Shown piece by piece: positions 16,120 to 26,201 of a stretch of DNA of 64,000 nucleotides. The stretch comes from Vagococcus teuberi (GTDB lineage: Bacteria > Bacillota > Bacilli > Lactobacillales > Vagococcaceae). Position 1 is the stretch's first letter. Each line of letters starts with the position of its first letter. The stretch covers positions 608,501 through 672,500 of the forward strand of contig NZ_CP017267.1 in the NCBI RefSeq assembly GCF_001870205.1, in the 5' to 3' direction. Below the pieces are notes generated by a model. The model made no database searches. It had not been told where the DNA came from and saw only the letters and a list, made by a program, of their open reading frames with translations. The translations under genes were made by a program, and so were the position numbers.

Positions 16120-17561
16120 ATAAATATCAAAAAGAACCATTTGAAGAATTAACAGATGAGCAATTAGATGAATTGTTGGCGCAAATGAATCAAGAGATGC
16201 CTAATGAGTCAAAAGAAAAAATAAAACAAACAGTATTTGAAGATATCAATAAAAAAGCAGAGAAAGTCAAACCACTAAAACCTAAAAAGAAAAAATGGGC
16301 AGCTATTCTTGGGGCAGTGGCAGTGCTTAGTTTGATGGTTGGGTATACGCAGTTAGATACAATAAAAGTAGCTTATACCAAAGCTTTTGGTACAGAAGCA
16401 GATAAGATATTAGTAGATGCAGAAAAACTTGATTATTCAGTAGAAGATCAAGGATTAAAATTACCGGCTAAAAATACATTCAAAGATGGTAATACCACTT
16501 ATGTTTTAATGGAATTGCAAGATTTAACTGGGGATAGATTGTCTGAAGATACCATTATTGAGGATTGGTCCATGTTAAATGGTGGGAACACGCAAGTGAT
16601 TAACTATGATACAAAAACAAAGACAGCGACGTTATTAGTCAGTTCTGTATCTTGGGAAGAACATAAAGATACTGGGTTTATACTAACATGCTTTGGTTCT
16701 CATACCAAAGAAATGGAAAATATTGTATCAATTGATTGGAAAAAAAATTTGGCGACAAATGTTAAATGGAAAAAATATGATGGAAAAAGTGGAGTAGGAG
16801 GTGGAAGTGTTGAGGATTCAATTCTAGAGAAATTGAATGTCAACTATGAGGCGTTGTATAGTGAATACTTACCGAACAAACGATTATCGATTCCATTAAT
16901 TCCTGGCGAAGATTATTTTATTGAAAATATGGCTTATAAAGACGGCTTATTACATATTTTGGTGAAATGGCCCAATATAAAAGCGTACAATTTCTTAAAC
17001 TTAGATTTTCAACTTAAAAATTCTAGTGAAAAAAAACCAGAAAGAAATGGTAATAAGTTATGGCCATACATTGCTTCTTATTCAGCTTATAATAATGAAA
17101 CACATAAAAACGAAACAGGAAAAAGTGATTATGAGGAATTTGTTTTTGATATCAAAGAATCAGAGTTACAAAATTATGATTTAAAAGTAGAATCTGCAAA
17201 AACTCAAACAGTTGTTTCTGGTAATTGGGCAATAAAATTGAAAGAACCAAAAGAAATAGAAAGAAAAGTATTAAAAGATATCACACTTAAAAAGGAAAAC
17301 TTAGCATTATCTAATATAAATCTATCCGGTTTATCTTTAAGTTTTGATGTAAAAAATTCTTCTCCAGAAAAAATGAAGGAGTTGAATTTAGATGTAAAAC
17401 TAGTTAAAAAAGATGGGGAGATAATTGATTTAACAAAAGATGGTGACGGTAATATATACACTGAAAACGGAGAAAGCCACGTATCCTTGATATATGATTA
17501 CACTGAATTAAGTGACATTGACTCTGTTATCATTAATGGACAAACACTCAAAGTAGAATAA
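16116..17561 (+). CDS. Membrane anti-sigma factor, DUF4179 type
   Basis: The 481-residue protein has a cytoplasmic N-terminus of about 60 residues with the acidic helix EELTDEQLDELLAQMNQEM, a basic stretch (KPKKKK), one membrane segment at about 62-80 (WAAILGAVAVLSLMVGY), and a large external domain of beta character. This matches DUF4179 proteins that are translated with an ECF sigma factor. The 4-bp overlap with the sigma gene implies coupled translation. The external domain should hold the sensor; the signal is unknown. A terminator follows. Confidence 0.85.
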   Translation: MNKYQKEPFEELTDEQLDELLAQMNQEMPNESKEKIKQTVFEDINKKAEKVKPLKPKKKKWAAILGAVAVLSLMVGYTQLDTIKVAYTKAFGTEADKILVDAEKLDYSVEDQGLKLPAKNTFKDGNTTYVLMELQDLTGDRLSEDTIIEDWSMLNGGNTQVINYDTKTKTATLLVSSVSWEEHKDTGFILTCFGSHTKEMENIVSIDWKKNLATNVKWKKYDGKSGVGGGSVEDSILEKLNVNYEALYSEYLPNKRLSIPLIPGEDYFIENMAYKDGLLHILVKWPNIKAYNFLNLDFQLKNSSEKKPERNGNKLWPYIASYSAYNNETHKNETGKSDYEEFVFDIKESELQNYDLKVESAKTQTVVSGNWAIKLKEPKEIERKVLKDITLKKENLALSNINLSGLSLSFDVKNSSPEKMKELNLDVKLVKKDGEIIDLTKDGDGNIYTENGESHVSLIYDYTELSDIDSVIINGQTLKVE

Positions 17562-17568
17562 AAAAATA

Positions 17569-17613
17569 AAAACATTCCTGTGCAAACGACAATTAAAGCA
17601 TAGGAATGGTTTT
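17569..17613. terminator. Terminator between convergent genes
   Basis: AAACATTCCTGTGC (from 17570) and GCATAGGAATGGTTT (to about 17612) pair with two wobbles or mismatches; T-rich flanks lie on both sides. Confidence 0.7.
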
Positions 17614-17615
17614 AT

Positions 17616-17924
17616 TTAACTAATTTTTTTTGTTTTTTTCGGTTTGACAGGAATTTCAACTTCTATAACACCGTGTGTTCGAATGATTTCTAACTCTGGA
17701 TTATCCACTGTGGTATGTAATAGTTCTTCTAATACAGCATTTAGTTCTAAATCTTTAATATCACGTGTCTTATTCACTAAAACAACATCGATATGAGTGT
17801 CTGCCGTACTGTGAATCACTAATGTTTTACCTAATGAATAGACACTGACAAATCTAGCATCTGTGTTTTCCAATTGTTTAGAAACCAAAGTAGCATAACT
17901 ATTTGTAACATCAATCAATTTCAT
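17616..17924 (-). CDS. DUF1827 family protein
   Basis: The 102-residue protein begins MKLIDVTNSYATLVSKQLEN and ends in a basic tail (KPKKTKKIS). This opening is what I recall of the DUF1827 family, found in Lactobacillales, often beside clpE as here. The start is the ATG with GGGGTGAT about 6 bp upstream; the GTG three codons earlier lies inside that site. No function is established for the family. Confidence 0.75.
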   Translation of the reverse strand: MKLIDVTNSYATLVSKQLENTDARFVSVYSLGKTLVIHSTADTHIDVVLVNKTRDIKDLELNAVLEELLHTTVDNPELEIIRTHGVIEVEIPVKPKKTKKIS

Positions 17925-17989
17925 TAATATCACCCCAATTTAGTTGTATCCTTTTCTATAGATTAATTATACCACAATGATTAAAAATT

Positions 17990-18030
17990 AAGGAGAAAAC
18001 CTTCCCATATATAGGAAGATTTTTCTCCTT
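17990..18030 (-). terminator. clpE terminator
   Basis: AAGGAGAAAA and TTTTCTCCTT arms with an inner CTTCC/GGAAG stem form a long hairpin just beyond the clpE stop. Confidence 0.75.
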
Positions 18031-18040
18031 AAAACATGTA

Positions 18041-20200
18041 TTAGTTCATTTGTTCAGTTATTGTAATAGTATCATCTACTAAATCAGCAGATAATCTTTT
18101 TGCAGAAGGGTTATCTAAATAACAATCAGCAATCCCGTCTTCAATATATTCTTGAATGGTACGTCTAAGAGGTCTTGCACCCATAGCTTGATCGTAACCA
18201 AGTTCAACTAATTTTTCTTTTGTTTCTTCAGTCGTATCAATATGAATACCTTGTTCTTGTAATTTTATGTTTATCTCATCAAGCATTAATGACACAATAG
18301 ACAATAGATTTTCTTTACTTAAGGGTTTAAATTCGATAATTCCATCAAATCGATTTAGAAATTCTGGCTTAAAGTAATGAGTTAACTGGTTTAGAACTGA
18401 TTGAGTAGTCCCTTCTTTGATAGCACCAAATCCAACACTTGCTTCAACATTTTGAGTTCCAGCATTACTTGTCATGATTATTAAAGTATCTTTAAAACTA
18501 ACAGTTCTACCTTTCGCATCTGTCAATCGTCCATCTTCAAGGATTTGAAGGAATAGATGTAAAACATCTGGATGAGCTTTTTCGACTTCATCTAATAGAA
18601 TTAAACTATAGGGATTTCTTCTCACTCTTTCAGTTAATTGTCCTGCTTCATTGTAACCAACATAACCAGGTGGTGAGCCAATTAATTTAGACACACTATG
18701 TTTTTCCATGTATTCACTCATATCAAAACGAACCATGTTAGATTCATGCCCAAATAACTCTGTCGCTAGTTGTTTTGCTAGCTCAGTTTTACCAACACCA
18801 GTCGGTCCAACAAAAAGAAATGAACCAATCGGACGATTTTTATTTCCTAAACCAATTCGATTTCGTCTAATAGCACGTGATACTTTATCAATGGCATCAT
18901 CTTGCCCAATGACATGTTTTTTCAAATCACTTGCTAAATGTTTCATTTGTTGTTGCTCTGTTTCTTTTAATTTACCAACCGGAATTCCTGTCATGGTTTC
19001 CACGGTTTCTTCCATGTCGTTTATTGTGACAGTAGGCATACTATCTTCAGATACTTGGTGAATTTTCAAGTCTTCCAATTTTTTGATTTGATCACGGTAA
19101 TAAGCCGCTTTTTCAAAATCTTCTTCTTCTGAAGCAATTTGTTTGTTAGCTTCAGCTCGTGCAATTCTAGAATTTAAAATTTTTGGATCAATAGAAGGAA
19201 TGGTTAAATTTTTCTTAGAACCTGTTTCATCTAGTAAGTCGATAGCTTTATCCGGTAAATGTCTGTCTTGCATAAAACGACTAGATAAGTGTACAGCCCC
19301 CTCGATGGCTTCATCTGTGTATTTCACATGATGGTAATTTTCATATTTTTCTTGAATACCTTTTAATATATGAATGGTTTCTTCAATAGTAGGTTCATCA
19401 ACTTTTACAGGTTGTAAACGTCGTTCAAGTGCTGCATCTTTTTCGATGATACGATATTCATTAAATGTTGTTGCGCCAACTAATTGTAATTCACCACGAG
19501 CTAAGGCTGGTTTCAAGATATTGCCAGCATCCATCGAGCCATCGTTGACAGAACCAGCTCCAACAATTTCATGGATTTCATCAATAAATAAAATGACATT
19601 CTTTTGTTCTTTTAGTTCAGTAATCAGTTGTTTCATCCGTTCTTCAAACTGGCCTCTAACACCTGTTCCTTGAACAAGTGACACAACATCAAGACGAATG
19701 ACTTCTTTATTCTCTAATTTTTGTGGGACATCACCATTAATAATACTTAACGCTAACCCTTCAACGACCGCGGTTTTACCAACACCAGGTTCACCAATAA
19801 GTACTGGATTGTTTTTAGTTCGTCTATTTAATATTTCTATCACACGTTTAATTTCAGCATCTCGACCGATGACCGGATCAATTTTTCCATCACGAGCAAG
19901 TTGTGTTAGGTTCTCCCCGTATTCTACCAGGATAGAAGCATTTCCACCACCACCTTGTTGAGCTTGCATAGTTGGTTGTTGCACTTGTTTCATTGATTGT
20001 TGGGCCAACTGTTTGAAAAAATCATTTAATTGACCAAAACCATAAGGATCTTGAGCAAATTTTTCCCGATTCATTTGATCTTCTTGAGATTTTAAGTCAC
20101 GATAACATTGTTGGCATAAATCTATTTGTTGTTTCTCTCCATTAACTGATGCGTGTAAGTGAATTGTTGCATCATTCTTTTTACAGTTTTTACATATCAT
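18041..20200 (-). CDS. clpE: ATP-dependent Clp protease ATPase subunit ClpE
   Basis: The 719-residue Hsp100 ATPase starts with a zinc-binding domain (CKNCKK ... CQQCY), the mark of ClpE. AAA domain 1 has GEPGVGKTA and domain 2 has GPTGVGKTE, each with a Walker B Asp-Glu, and a UVR-like middle segment ([20 protein letters not shown]) sits between them. ClpE unfolds damaged proteins for ClpP and helps inactivate CtsR after heat stress. The promoter carries a textbook CtsR operator. A GGAGG site lies 8 bp before the ATG. ClpP is not in the window. Confidence 0.97.
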   Translation of the reverse strand: MICKNCKKNDATIHLHASVNGEKQQIDLCQQCYRDLKSQEDQMNREKFAQDPYGFGQLNDFFKQLAQQSMKQVQQPTMQAQQGGGGNASILVEYGENLTQLARDGKIDPVIGRDAEIKRVIEILNRRTKNNPVLIGEPGVGKTAVVEGLALSIINGDVPQKLENKEVIRLDVVSLVQGTGVRGQFEERMKQLITELKEQKNVILFIDEIHEIVGAGSVNDGSMDAGNILKPALARGELQLVGATTFNEYRIIEKDAALERRLQPVKVDEPTIEETIHILKGIQEKYENYHHVKYTDEAIEGAVHLSSRFMQDRHLPDKAIDLLDETGSKKNLTIPSIDPKILNSRIARAEANKQIASEEEDFEKAAYYRDQIKKLEDLKIHQVSEDSMPTVTINDMEETVETMTGIPVGKLKETEQQQMKHLASDLKKHVIGQDDAIDKVSRAIRRNRIGLGNKNRPIGSFLFVGPTGVGKTELAKQLATELFGHESNMVRFDMSEYMEKHSVSKLIGSPPGYVGYNEAGQLTERVRRNPYSLILLDEVEKAHPDVLHLFLQILEDGRLTDAKGRTVSFKDTLIIMTSNAGTQNVEASVGFGAIKEGTTQSVLNQLTHYFKPEFLNRFDGIIEFKPLSKENLLSIVSLMLDEINIKLQEQGIHIDTTEETKEKLVELGYDQAMGARPLRRTIQEYIEDGIADCYLDNPSAKRLSADLVDDTITITEQMN

Positions 20201-20239
20201 AGGTAAATCCTCCTTTAATCAAATGATTTACCAAAACAG

Positions 20240-20293
20240 TTTGACCTGTTTTGACCTTATGATTATTATATAATTTTTGAATATAAGAAGCAA
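20240..20293 (-). promoter_or_regulatory. clpE promoter with CtsR operator
   Basis: On the minus strand TTGCTT (20288-20293) and TATAAT (20265-20270) are 17 bp apart. Immediately downstream, GGTCAAA-ACA-GGTCAAA (20256-20240) matches the CtsR heptad direct repeat exactly. CtsR bound here would cover the transcription start. Confidence 0.93.
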
Positions 20294-20512
20294 AAATTAT
20301 GCTCTTTTTATTGATTGAAAAGGTGTAACATTCGTTGAAAATCACTTGTACCAAAAAACGTTTTTTTAACATAAAGTTTGAAATGGCTATTTAGTACACA
20401 AAAAAAGGAATATATCAAAATAATTATGAATTAAATTCGAATTATTTTCTGAAATGGAGATGAAAAGTTTATAAAAGCTTTTTAAAGTTCTATAGAGAAC
20501 ATGGGAAAAAAG

Positions 20513-20541
20513 TTGTAAGTAATAGAAAAACATGGTATTCT
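20513..20541 (+). promoter_or_regulatory. ptsHI promoter
   Basis: TTGTAA (20513-20518) and TATTCT (20536-20541) are 17 bp apart with a TG ahead of the -10. The 434-bp gap between clpE and ptsH holds this, the clpE promoter, and a 14-bp palindrome AAAAAACGTTTTTT near 20353; nothing else was recognised. Confidence 0.65.
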
Positions 20542-20634
20542 TTATCATTGAAAGGGTTATTTTTTTAGGACAATTTTTGTTTAAATAAATAATCCATCAT
20601 AAAAATTTTTCACATGACAAAGGAGAAGATAATT

Positions 20635-20901
20635 ATGGAAAAAAAAGAATTTCACGTAGTAGCAGATACAGGTATTCACGCTAGACCAGCAACTTTATTG
20701 GTGCAAACAGCTAGCAAATTTAGTTCAGATGTTAACTTAGAATATAAAGGTAAATCTGTAAACTTAAAATCAATTATGGGTGTCATGTCTTTAGGTGTTG
20801 GCCAAGGTGCTGACGTTACAATTACAGCTGAAGGTGCTGACGAAGCAGACGCAATCGCAGCTATCGAAGAAACAATGAAAAAAGAAGGGCTATCTGAATA
20901 A
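20635..20901 (+). CDS. ptsH: Phosphocarrier protein HPr
   Basis: The 88-residue protein has the active-site His15 in GIHARPAT and the regulatory Ser46 in [10 protein letters not shown], the site used by HPr kinase for catabolite control with CcpA. It passes phosphate from enzyme I to the sugar-specific IIA proteins. The start is the ATG at 20635 with AAGGAG upstream, which puts His and Ser at positions 15 and 46 exactly; the in-frame upstream ATG would not. The stop overlaps the ptsI start by one base. Confidence 0.98.
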   Translation: MEKKEFHVVADTGIHARPATLLVQTASKFSSDVNLEYKGKSVNLKSIMGVMSLGVGQGADVTITAEGADEADAIAAIEETMKKEGLSE

Positions 20902-22622
20902 TGACTAAACAATTGAAAGGTATTGCAGTTAGTGATGGTATTGCAGTTGCTAAAGCATATCTTTTAGTTGAGCCGGATTTATCATTTGAAAAACGTTCAG
21001 TTGAAAACGTTGAAGCCGAAGCAGCACGTCTTTCAGATGCTCTTAGTCAATCAACTAAAGATTTGCAAGCAATCAGAGACAAAGCGGTGAAAACTTTAGG
21101 TGAAGAAGAAGCACAAGTTTTTGATGCTCACTTAATGGTTTTATCTGACCCTGAATTAATCAGTGCAATTGAAGGAAATATCAAAGATAACAAAGTTAAT
21201 GCTGAATCAGCATTAAAAGAAGTTACAGACATGTTTATTGGAATGTTTGAGGCTATGGAAGATAACCCTTACATGCAAGAAAGAGCTGCTGATATTCGTG
21301 ACGTAACAAAACGTGTTATGAGTCATTTGTTAGGTGTTAAATTACCTGATTTAACAATGATTGACGAAGAAGTCATTATTGTTGCTGAAGATTTAACTCC
21401 AAGTGATACAGCACAATTAGATCGTAATTTTGTTCGTGCTTTTGTAACTAATATTGGCGGACGTACATCTCACTCTGCTATCATGGCTCGTTCTTTAGAA
21501 ATTCCAGCAGTTGTTGGAACAAAAGACATTACTGAGTATGTTGTAGAAGGTGACGTTTTAGCTGTTGATGGAAGTGAAGGAGACGTTATCGTTACCCCAA
21601 CTGAAGCACAGGTTGCTGATTTTAAAGCAAAAGAAAAAGCATTCAATGAATTGAAAGCTGAATGGGACAAATTAAAACATGCTAAAACAGTGACAGCTGA
21701 TGGTAAACATTTAGAATTAGCTGGAAATATCGGAACACCTAAAGATTTAGATGGTGTCTTAAGTCATGGTGGAGAGGCAGTTGGTTTATACCGTACTGAA
21801 TTCTTGTACATGGACTCTCCTGATTTTCCAACTGAAGACGAACAGTTTGAAGCGTATAAAGCTGTCTTGGAAGGTATGGAAGGTAAACCAGTTGTGGTTC
21901 GTACGATGGATATTGGTGGGGATAAAGAATTACCTTACTTGAAATTCCCTGAAGAGATGAACCCATTCCTAGGATACCGTGCTATCCGTATTTGTTTAGC
22001 CGAAGATCAAATGTTCCGTACACAATTACGTGCATTGCTACGTGCTTCTGTATATGGAAACTTACGTATTATGTTCCCAATGATTGCTACTTTAGCTGAA
22101 TTTAGAGAAGCTAAAGCGTTGCTTGAAGAAGAAAAAGCTAAATTAGTTGCTGAAGGTGTGGACGTTTCTGATGATATCCAAGTAGGTATTATGATTGAAA
22201 TTCCAGCTGCGGCAGTAATTGCTGATCGTTTCGCTAAAGAAGTTGATTTCTTTAGTATTGGAACAAATGATTTAATTCAATATACAATGGCAGCAGACCG
22301 TATGAACGAACGTGTTTCTTACTTATATCAACCATATAATCCTGCAATTTTACGTTTAATTAAAAACGTCATTGATTCAGCTCATGCTGAAGGTAAATGG
22401 GCTGGTATGTGTGGAGAGATGGCTGGAGATCAAACAGCTGTACCATTATTAGTTGGATTAGGATTAGACGAATTTTCTATGAGTGCAACAAGTATCTTAC
22501 GTACACGTAGTTTAATGAGTCGTCTTGATTCTAAGAAAATGGCAGAATTAGCTGAAAAAGCGATCACAGAATGTGATACGGCTGATGAAGTTGTTGCCTT
22601 AGTTGAAGAATATACTAAGTAA
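20901..22622 (+). CDS. ptsI: PTS enzyme I (phosphoenolpyruvate-protein phosphotransferase)
   Basis: The 573-residue enzyme takes phosphate from PEP to HPr. The active-site His is in [21 protein letters not shown], and the PEP-binding barrel holds [23 protein letters not shown] and [12 protein letters not shown] with the reactive Cys in GMCGEMAGD. It follows ptsH with a 1-base overlap (TAATG), so the two are translationally coupled. The length is normal. Confidence 0.98.
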   Translation: MTKQLKGIAVSDGIAVAKAYLLVEPDLSFEKRSVENVEAEAARLSDALSQSTKDLQAIRDKAVKTLGEEEAQVFDAHLMVLSDPELISAIEGNIKDNKVNAESALKEVTDMFIGMFEAMEDNPYMQERAADIRDVTKRVMSHLLGVKLPDLTMIDEEVIIVAEDLTPSDTAQLDRNFVRAFVTNIGGRTSHSAIMARSLEIPAVVGTKDITEYVVEGDVLAVDGSEGDVIVTPTEAQVADFKAKEKAFNELKAEWDKLKHAKTVTADGKHLELAGNIGTPKDLDGVLSHGGEAVGLYRTEFLYMDSPDFPTEDEQFEAYKAVLEGMEGKPVVVRTMDIGGDKELPYLKFPEEMNPFLGYRAIRICLAEDQMFRTQLRALLRASVYGNLRIMFPMIATLAEFREAKALLEEEKAKLVAEGVDVSDDIQVGIMIEIPAAAVIADRFAKEVDFFSIGTNDLIQYTMAADRMNERVSYLYQPYNPAILRLIKNVIDSAHAEGKWAGMCGEMAGDQTAVPLLVGLGLDEFSMSATSILRTRSLMSRLDSKKMAELAEKAITECDTADEVVALVEEYTK

Positions 22623-22632
22623 TGTAATCTGA

Positions 22633-22678
22633 AAACTATAATTTACTGTTTTTAAACAGTAAATTATAGTTTTTTTTT
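22633..22678 (+). terminator. ptsHI terminator
   Basis: AAACTATAATTTACTGTTT pairs perfectly with AAACAGTAAATTATAGTTT and is followed by a run of Ts. Confidence 0.92.
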
Positions 22679-22793
22679 ATTATTACGTGTTAAGATGTAT
22701 AATGATGTATAAATTTCGATATAAAATGAGTCTGTAGGATGATGAATTGTGGTATTATTTTACGTATTATAGTAGATATTAGGAGTGGATTTT

Positions 22794-23822
22794 TTGTTAA
22801 GGATAAATATGTTTTCATCAGCTGATAAAGTGAAGGGACAGGGAGTTGGTAGTGCTTATACCGAGTTAGTTAATATGCTCAATAAACATTTTTCAACTGA
22901 ATTTGATATTTCAATTAATAAATATAGTCAAGCAGATATTTCACACTATCATACTGTAGATCCACAATTTTATCTGTCTACTTTTCATAAAAAGAAACGT
23001 GGAATAACGATTGGATATGTTCATTTTTTACCAGAAACATTGGAAGGTAGTTTAAATCTTTTCTCACCATTTAAAAAAATATTTGATTGGTATTTAATCA
23101 GCTTTTATGGGAGAATGGATCAATTAGTTGTTGTTAATCCAACCTTTATTCCTAAGTTAGTAGCAGCTGGTTTAAAAGAAGAGCGAATTACTTATATTCC
23201 AAATTTTGTTTCAAATAAGAAATTTTATGAAGCAACGTCTGAAGAAAAAAAATCATGGCGAGAAAAATATAAGATAGCTGAGGATCGTCTAGTTATTTTA
23301 GGAACAGGTCAAATCCAACAAAGAAAAGGAATTGATGATTTTGTTCAATTAGCTATTGATAATCCAGATGTTCAATTTATTTGGGCAGGAGGCTTTTCTT
23401 TTGGAAAAATAACAGATGGATATGATCGGTATAAAAAAATATATGATAATCCGCCTGATAACTTATTATTTACTGGAATTGTAGATAGAGAAGAAATTAT
23501 GCGATTATATAATTTAGCTGATATTTTCTTACTACCTTCCTATAATGAATTATTTCCAATGAGTATTTTAGAAGCTTTTAATTGTGGTACACCTGTCATG
23601 TTACGAGATTTAGAATTATACCATGCTATTATTGATAACCAATATATTTCGACACAAGATATTGATGACATGAACGATGCCATTAAAATGATAAGAAAAA
23701 ACCCAGAAATATTAGAAGACTATCAACAGAAATCAAAAAAATCAGCTTTATATTATAGTGAAGAAAATGTTGCGAAAATCTGGTATGACTACTATAAAAA
23801 GAATGCTAAGGAGGAGAAATAA
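22794..23822 (+). CDS. Glycosyltransferase family 4, probable second glucosyltransferase of glycolipid synthesis (LafB/BgsA-like)
   Basis: The 342-residue GT-B enzyme begins MLRINMFSSADKVKGQGVGS and carries the donor-binding pattern NLADIFLLPSYNELFPMSILEA with the E-x7-E glutamates. The start is the TTG at 22794, 8 bp after AGGAG; the GTG at 22785 overlaps that site. With the next gene it matches the lafA-lafB/bgsB-bgsA pairs that build mono- and diglucosyl-diacylglycerol, the anchor of lipoteichoic acid. I assign this one to the second glucose transfer because the partner resembles the first-step enzyme. Activity order is inferred. Confidence 0.8.
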   Translation: MLRINMFSSADKVKGQGVGSAYTELVNMLNKHFSTEFDISINKYSQADISHYHTVDPQFYLSTFHKKKRGITIGYVHFLPETLEGSLNLFSPFKKIFDWYLISFYGRMDQLVVVNPTFIPKLVAAGLKEERITYIPNFVSNKKFYEATSEEKKSWREKYKIAEDRLVILGTGQIQQRKGIDDFVQLAIDNPDVQFIWAGGFSFGKITDGYDRYKKIYDNPPDNLLFTGIVDREEIMRLYNLADIFLLPSYNELFPMSILEAFNCGTPVMLRDLELYHAIIDNQYISTQDIDDMNDAIKMIRKNPEILEDYQQKSKKSALYYSEENVAKIWYDYYKKNAKEEK

Positions 23823-25028
23823 GTGAAAATAGGTTTTTTTACGGATACATATTTTCCTCAAGTTAGTGGAGTATCGACTTCAATAAAAACACTTAAAGAT
23901 GAACTTGAGAAATTAGGGCATGACGTGTATATTTTCACCACAACAGATCCCGATGCAAAAGAAGTAGAATCAAGAATCATACGAATGCCTAGTATTCCGT
24001 TTGTTTCATTTAAAGATAGGCGTGTTGTGATAAGGGGAATGTTGTATGCCTATCATATTGCTAAAGAAATCGACTTAGATATTGTACACACGCATACAGA
24101 ATTTGGAGTGGGAGTCTTAGGTAAACAAACAGCTAAAGCGTTAAATATTCCTGTCGTTCACACATATCATACTATGTATGAAGATTATCTACATTATATA
24201 GCGAAGGGAAAAGTATTGAAACCCGTACATGTTAAGCAATTATCGAAATTATATACTAATCATATGTCAGGTATTATTTGCCCTAGTCAACGTGTGGTAA
24301 CTAAATTAAAAGAGTATGGAATAGAACGTCCGATGTCTGTTATCCCGACAGGAATAAACGTGTCACAATTTAAACCGGTAGAGGAAAAATTAATTAACGA
24401 AGTAAAGGAGCAGTATCAGATAAATTCTAACGATTGTTTATTACTTTCTGTGAGCCGTATATCTTATGAGAAGAATATTCAAACTATTATAAGTGGCTTA
24501 TCGAAGGTTGTGGAAGAATTACCGCATGTAAAACTTTTAGTTGTTGGTGATGGACCATTTAAGAGTAAACTAGAAAAACAAGTGGAAGAGTTATCACTCA
24601 CAGACTATGTCATTTTTGCAGGCGAGATTCCTAATAAAGATATTGCACCATTTTATCAGGCTGCTGATTATTTTGTCAGTGCTTCAGACTCTGAAACACA
24701 AGGATTGACGTATACAGAAGCTATGGCGGCAAAAACAAAAGTTGTAGCAAAAGGAAATGAATATTTAGATGATTTACTTAATGATAAAAGTTTAGGTGTC
24801 ACTTATGCCGATAATGTCGATTTTGCTGATACACTAATTGATTATATAAGAGAAGACATTGTATCAGATCAAGAAGTATTAAAAGATAAATTATACGATA
24901 TTTCAAGCGAGGCATTCGGTAAAAAAGTTGAAGACTTTTATCAGAAAGCACTTATATATTTTGAAGAAAGACATCAAGGTTATGAAGAAGATAGTAGCAT
25001 CTATTCATTAAAATTATTTAAAAAGTAG
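23823..25028 (+). CDS. Diacylglycerol glucosyltransferase, first step (LafA/BgsB-like)
   Basis: The 401-residue GT4 enzyme begins MKIGFFTDTYFPQVSGVSTS, the opening shared with Acholeplasma monoglucosyl-diacylglycerol synthase and LafA. It has HTHTEFGVGVLGK and HTYHTMYEDY in the N-domain and ASDSETQGLTYTEAMAA in the donor site. It should transfer glucose from UDP-glucose to diacylglycerol at the inner face of the membrane. The start is GTG directly after the previous stop (AGGAGGAGAAATAAGTG), so the genes are coupled. An 18-bp gap separates the membrane protein gene downstream. Confidence 0.85.
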   Translation: MKIGFFTDTYFPQVSGVSTSIKTLKDELEKLGHDVYIFTTTDPDAKEVESRIIRMPSIPFVSFKDRRVVIRGMLYAYHIAKEIDLDIVHTHTEFGVGVLGKQTAKALNIPVVHTYHTMYEDYLHYIAKGKVLKPVHVKQLSKLYTNHMSGIICPSQRVVTKLKEYGIERPMSVIPTGINVSQFKPVEEKLINEVKEQYQINSNDCLLLSVSRISYEKNIQTIISGLSKVVEELPHVKLLVVGDGPFKSKLEKQVEELSLTDYVIFAGEIPNKDIAPFYQAADYFVSASDSETQGLTYTEAMAAKTKVVAKGNEYLDDLLNDKSLGVTYADNVDFADTLIDYIREDIVSDQEVLKDKLYDISSEAFGKKVEDFYQKALIYFEERHQGYEEDSSIYSLKLFKK

Positions 25029-25046
25029 TGTGATAGGAGGAACTCT

Positions 25047-26093
25047 ATGACCAAAAAAAATAGGTGGTACCTAATATTAGCGGTCATTTTAGGTCTAATA
25101 GTAATTGGAAACGAAATGAAAAAGGTCAGCTTAGAAGATATGGCAGCAGAGTTTTCTAGTATAAATTGGTGGTGGATAGTTGTTTCTATCTTATGTGTCC
25201 TTGTTTATTGGGGGATAGAAGCTAAAATAGTTCAAGTGTTGTTAAAAAGAAGCAATCCGTCATTTAGCTTTTCAACAAGCTATCGAATCCCATTGATTGA
25301 ACATTTATTCAATGCGATTACCCCGTTTTCTACCGGCGGACAACCAGCACAAATAATAGCAATGGCTAAATTTGGTGTTGATACAGGAGTTGCAACATCA
25401 GTTAGTTTAATGAAATTTGTTGTGTATCAAGTTTGGGTAGTTATCAATTTTCTCATTTGTTTAATCGGTGGCTATAGCTTTTTATCCAGTAGTTTATCAA
25501 AATTAAAGATACTTATTTTATTAAGTTTCATTATTCATTTTGTGATTGTGATCGGTTTATTAATGATTATGTACTGGTATTCATTTACTAGAAAATTAGT
25601 AGATATCATATTTAAAGGTATTCGACTGTTTGCTAAGGGTGAAAAAATTGATGCACTCTATCAGAAAACCGTTGAAAAAATGGATACATTTTATGAAGAA
25701 AGTCGTTATATGCGAGAGCAACCGGTATTGATGTTTAAAGTAAGCGTACTGACTATTTTACAGTTAGTATCTTACTATATTATCCCATACTTCATTTTAT
25801 ATGGGTTAGGTATTAAGGAAATGAGTATTTTCCATGTGGTTGTGCTTCATGCGTTTATTACCATGCTAATATCGTTATTTCCTGTCCCAGGAGGAACTGG
25901 TGGGGCTGAATATAGTTTTAGTTTATTATTTGGAACCTTTACCTTATCCCAAAGTAAGTTAGTGTTAGCAATTTTTCTTTGGCGAGGGGTCACATATTAT
26001 TTAGGAATTATTCTAGGATTGGTAGCATTAACCTTCCATCAGAATGGACAGCCTAAAGTTAAGAAACGTGCCAATCTAGATGCATCCGAGTAA
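25047..26093 (+). CDS. Flippase-like integral membrane protein (UPF0104/LafC-like)
   Basis: The 348-residue protein has about eight hydrophobic segments and the family motifs FSTGGQPAQIIAM and FPVPGGTGGAEYSF, known from the lysylphosphatidylglycerol synthase membrane domain and YbhN-like proteins. As the third gene of a glycolipid operon it corresponds in position to LafC of Listeria and may move or position glycolipids across the membrane. A GGAGGA site precedes ATG. The stop codon lies inside the terminator hairpin. The role in flipping is inferred only. Confidence 0.8.
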   Translation: MTKKNRWYLILAVILGLIVIGNEMKKVSLEDMAAEFSSINWWWIVVSILCVLVYWGIEAKIVQVLLKRSNPSFSFSTSYRIPLIEHLFNAITPFSTGGQPAQIIAMAKFGVDTGVATSVSLMKFVVYQVWVVINFLICLIGGYSFLSSSLSKLKILILLSFIIHFVIVIGLLMIMYWYSFTRKLVDIIFKGIRLFAKGEKIDALYQKTVEKMDTFYEESRYMREQPVLMFKVSVLTILQLVSYYIIPYFILYGLGIKEMSIFHVVVLHAFITMLISLFPVPGGTGGAEYSFSLLFGTFTLSQSKLVLAIFLWRGVTYYLGIILGLVALTFHQNGQPKVKKRANLDASE

Positions 26094-26112
26094 CATCTTG
26101 GATGTTTTTTTT
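26083..26112 (+). terminator. Terminator of the glycolipid operon
   Basis: CATCCGAG (26083-26090) pairs with CTTGGATG (26097-26104) and is followed by eight Ts; it overlaps the stop codon. Confidence 0.8.
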
Positions 26113-26201
26113 ATTCCGTAAAAAACAAGTGATATGACTTTATTAAATAAATTAGTTTTCTTATAATGGAGAGAGACAAACTTATTAGATGGGGTGAGGA
26201 T

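Noticed and set aside
20353-20366. AAAAAACGTTTTTT palindrome as a terminator or operator
   Set aside because: It is a low-complexity A/T palindrome; no neighbouring gene end or promoter fits it.
20190-20372. Open frame of 60 codons upstream of clpE
   Set aside because: It spans the clpE promoter and CtsR operator and has no ribosome binding site.
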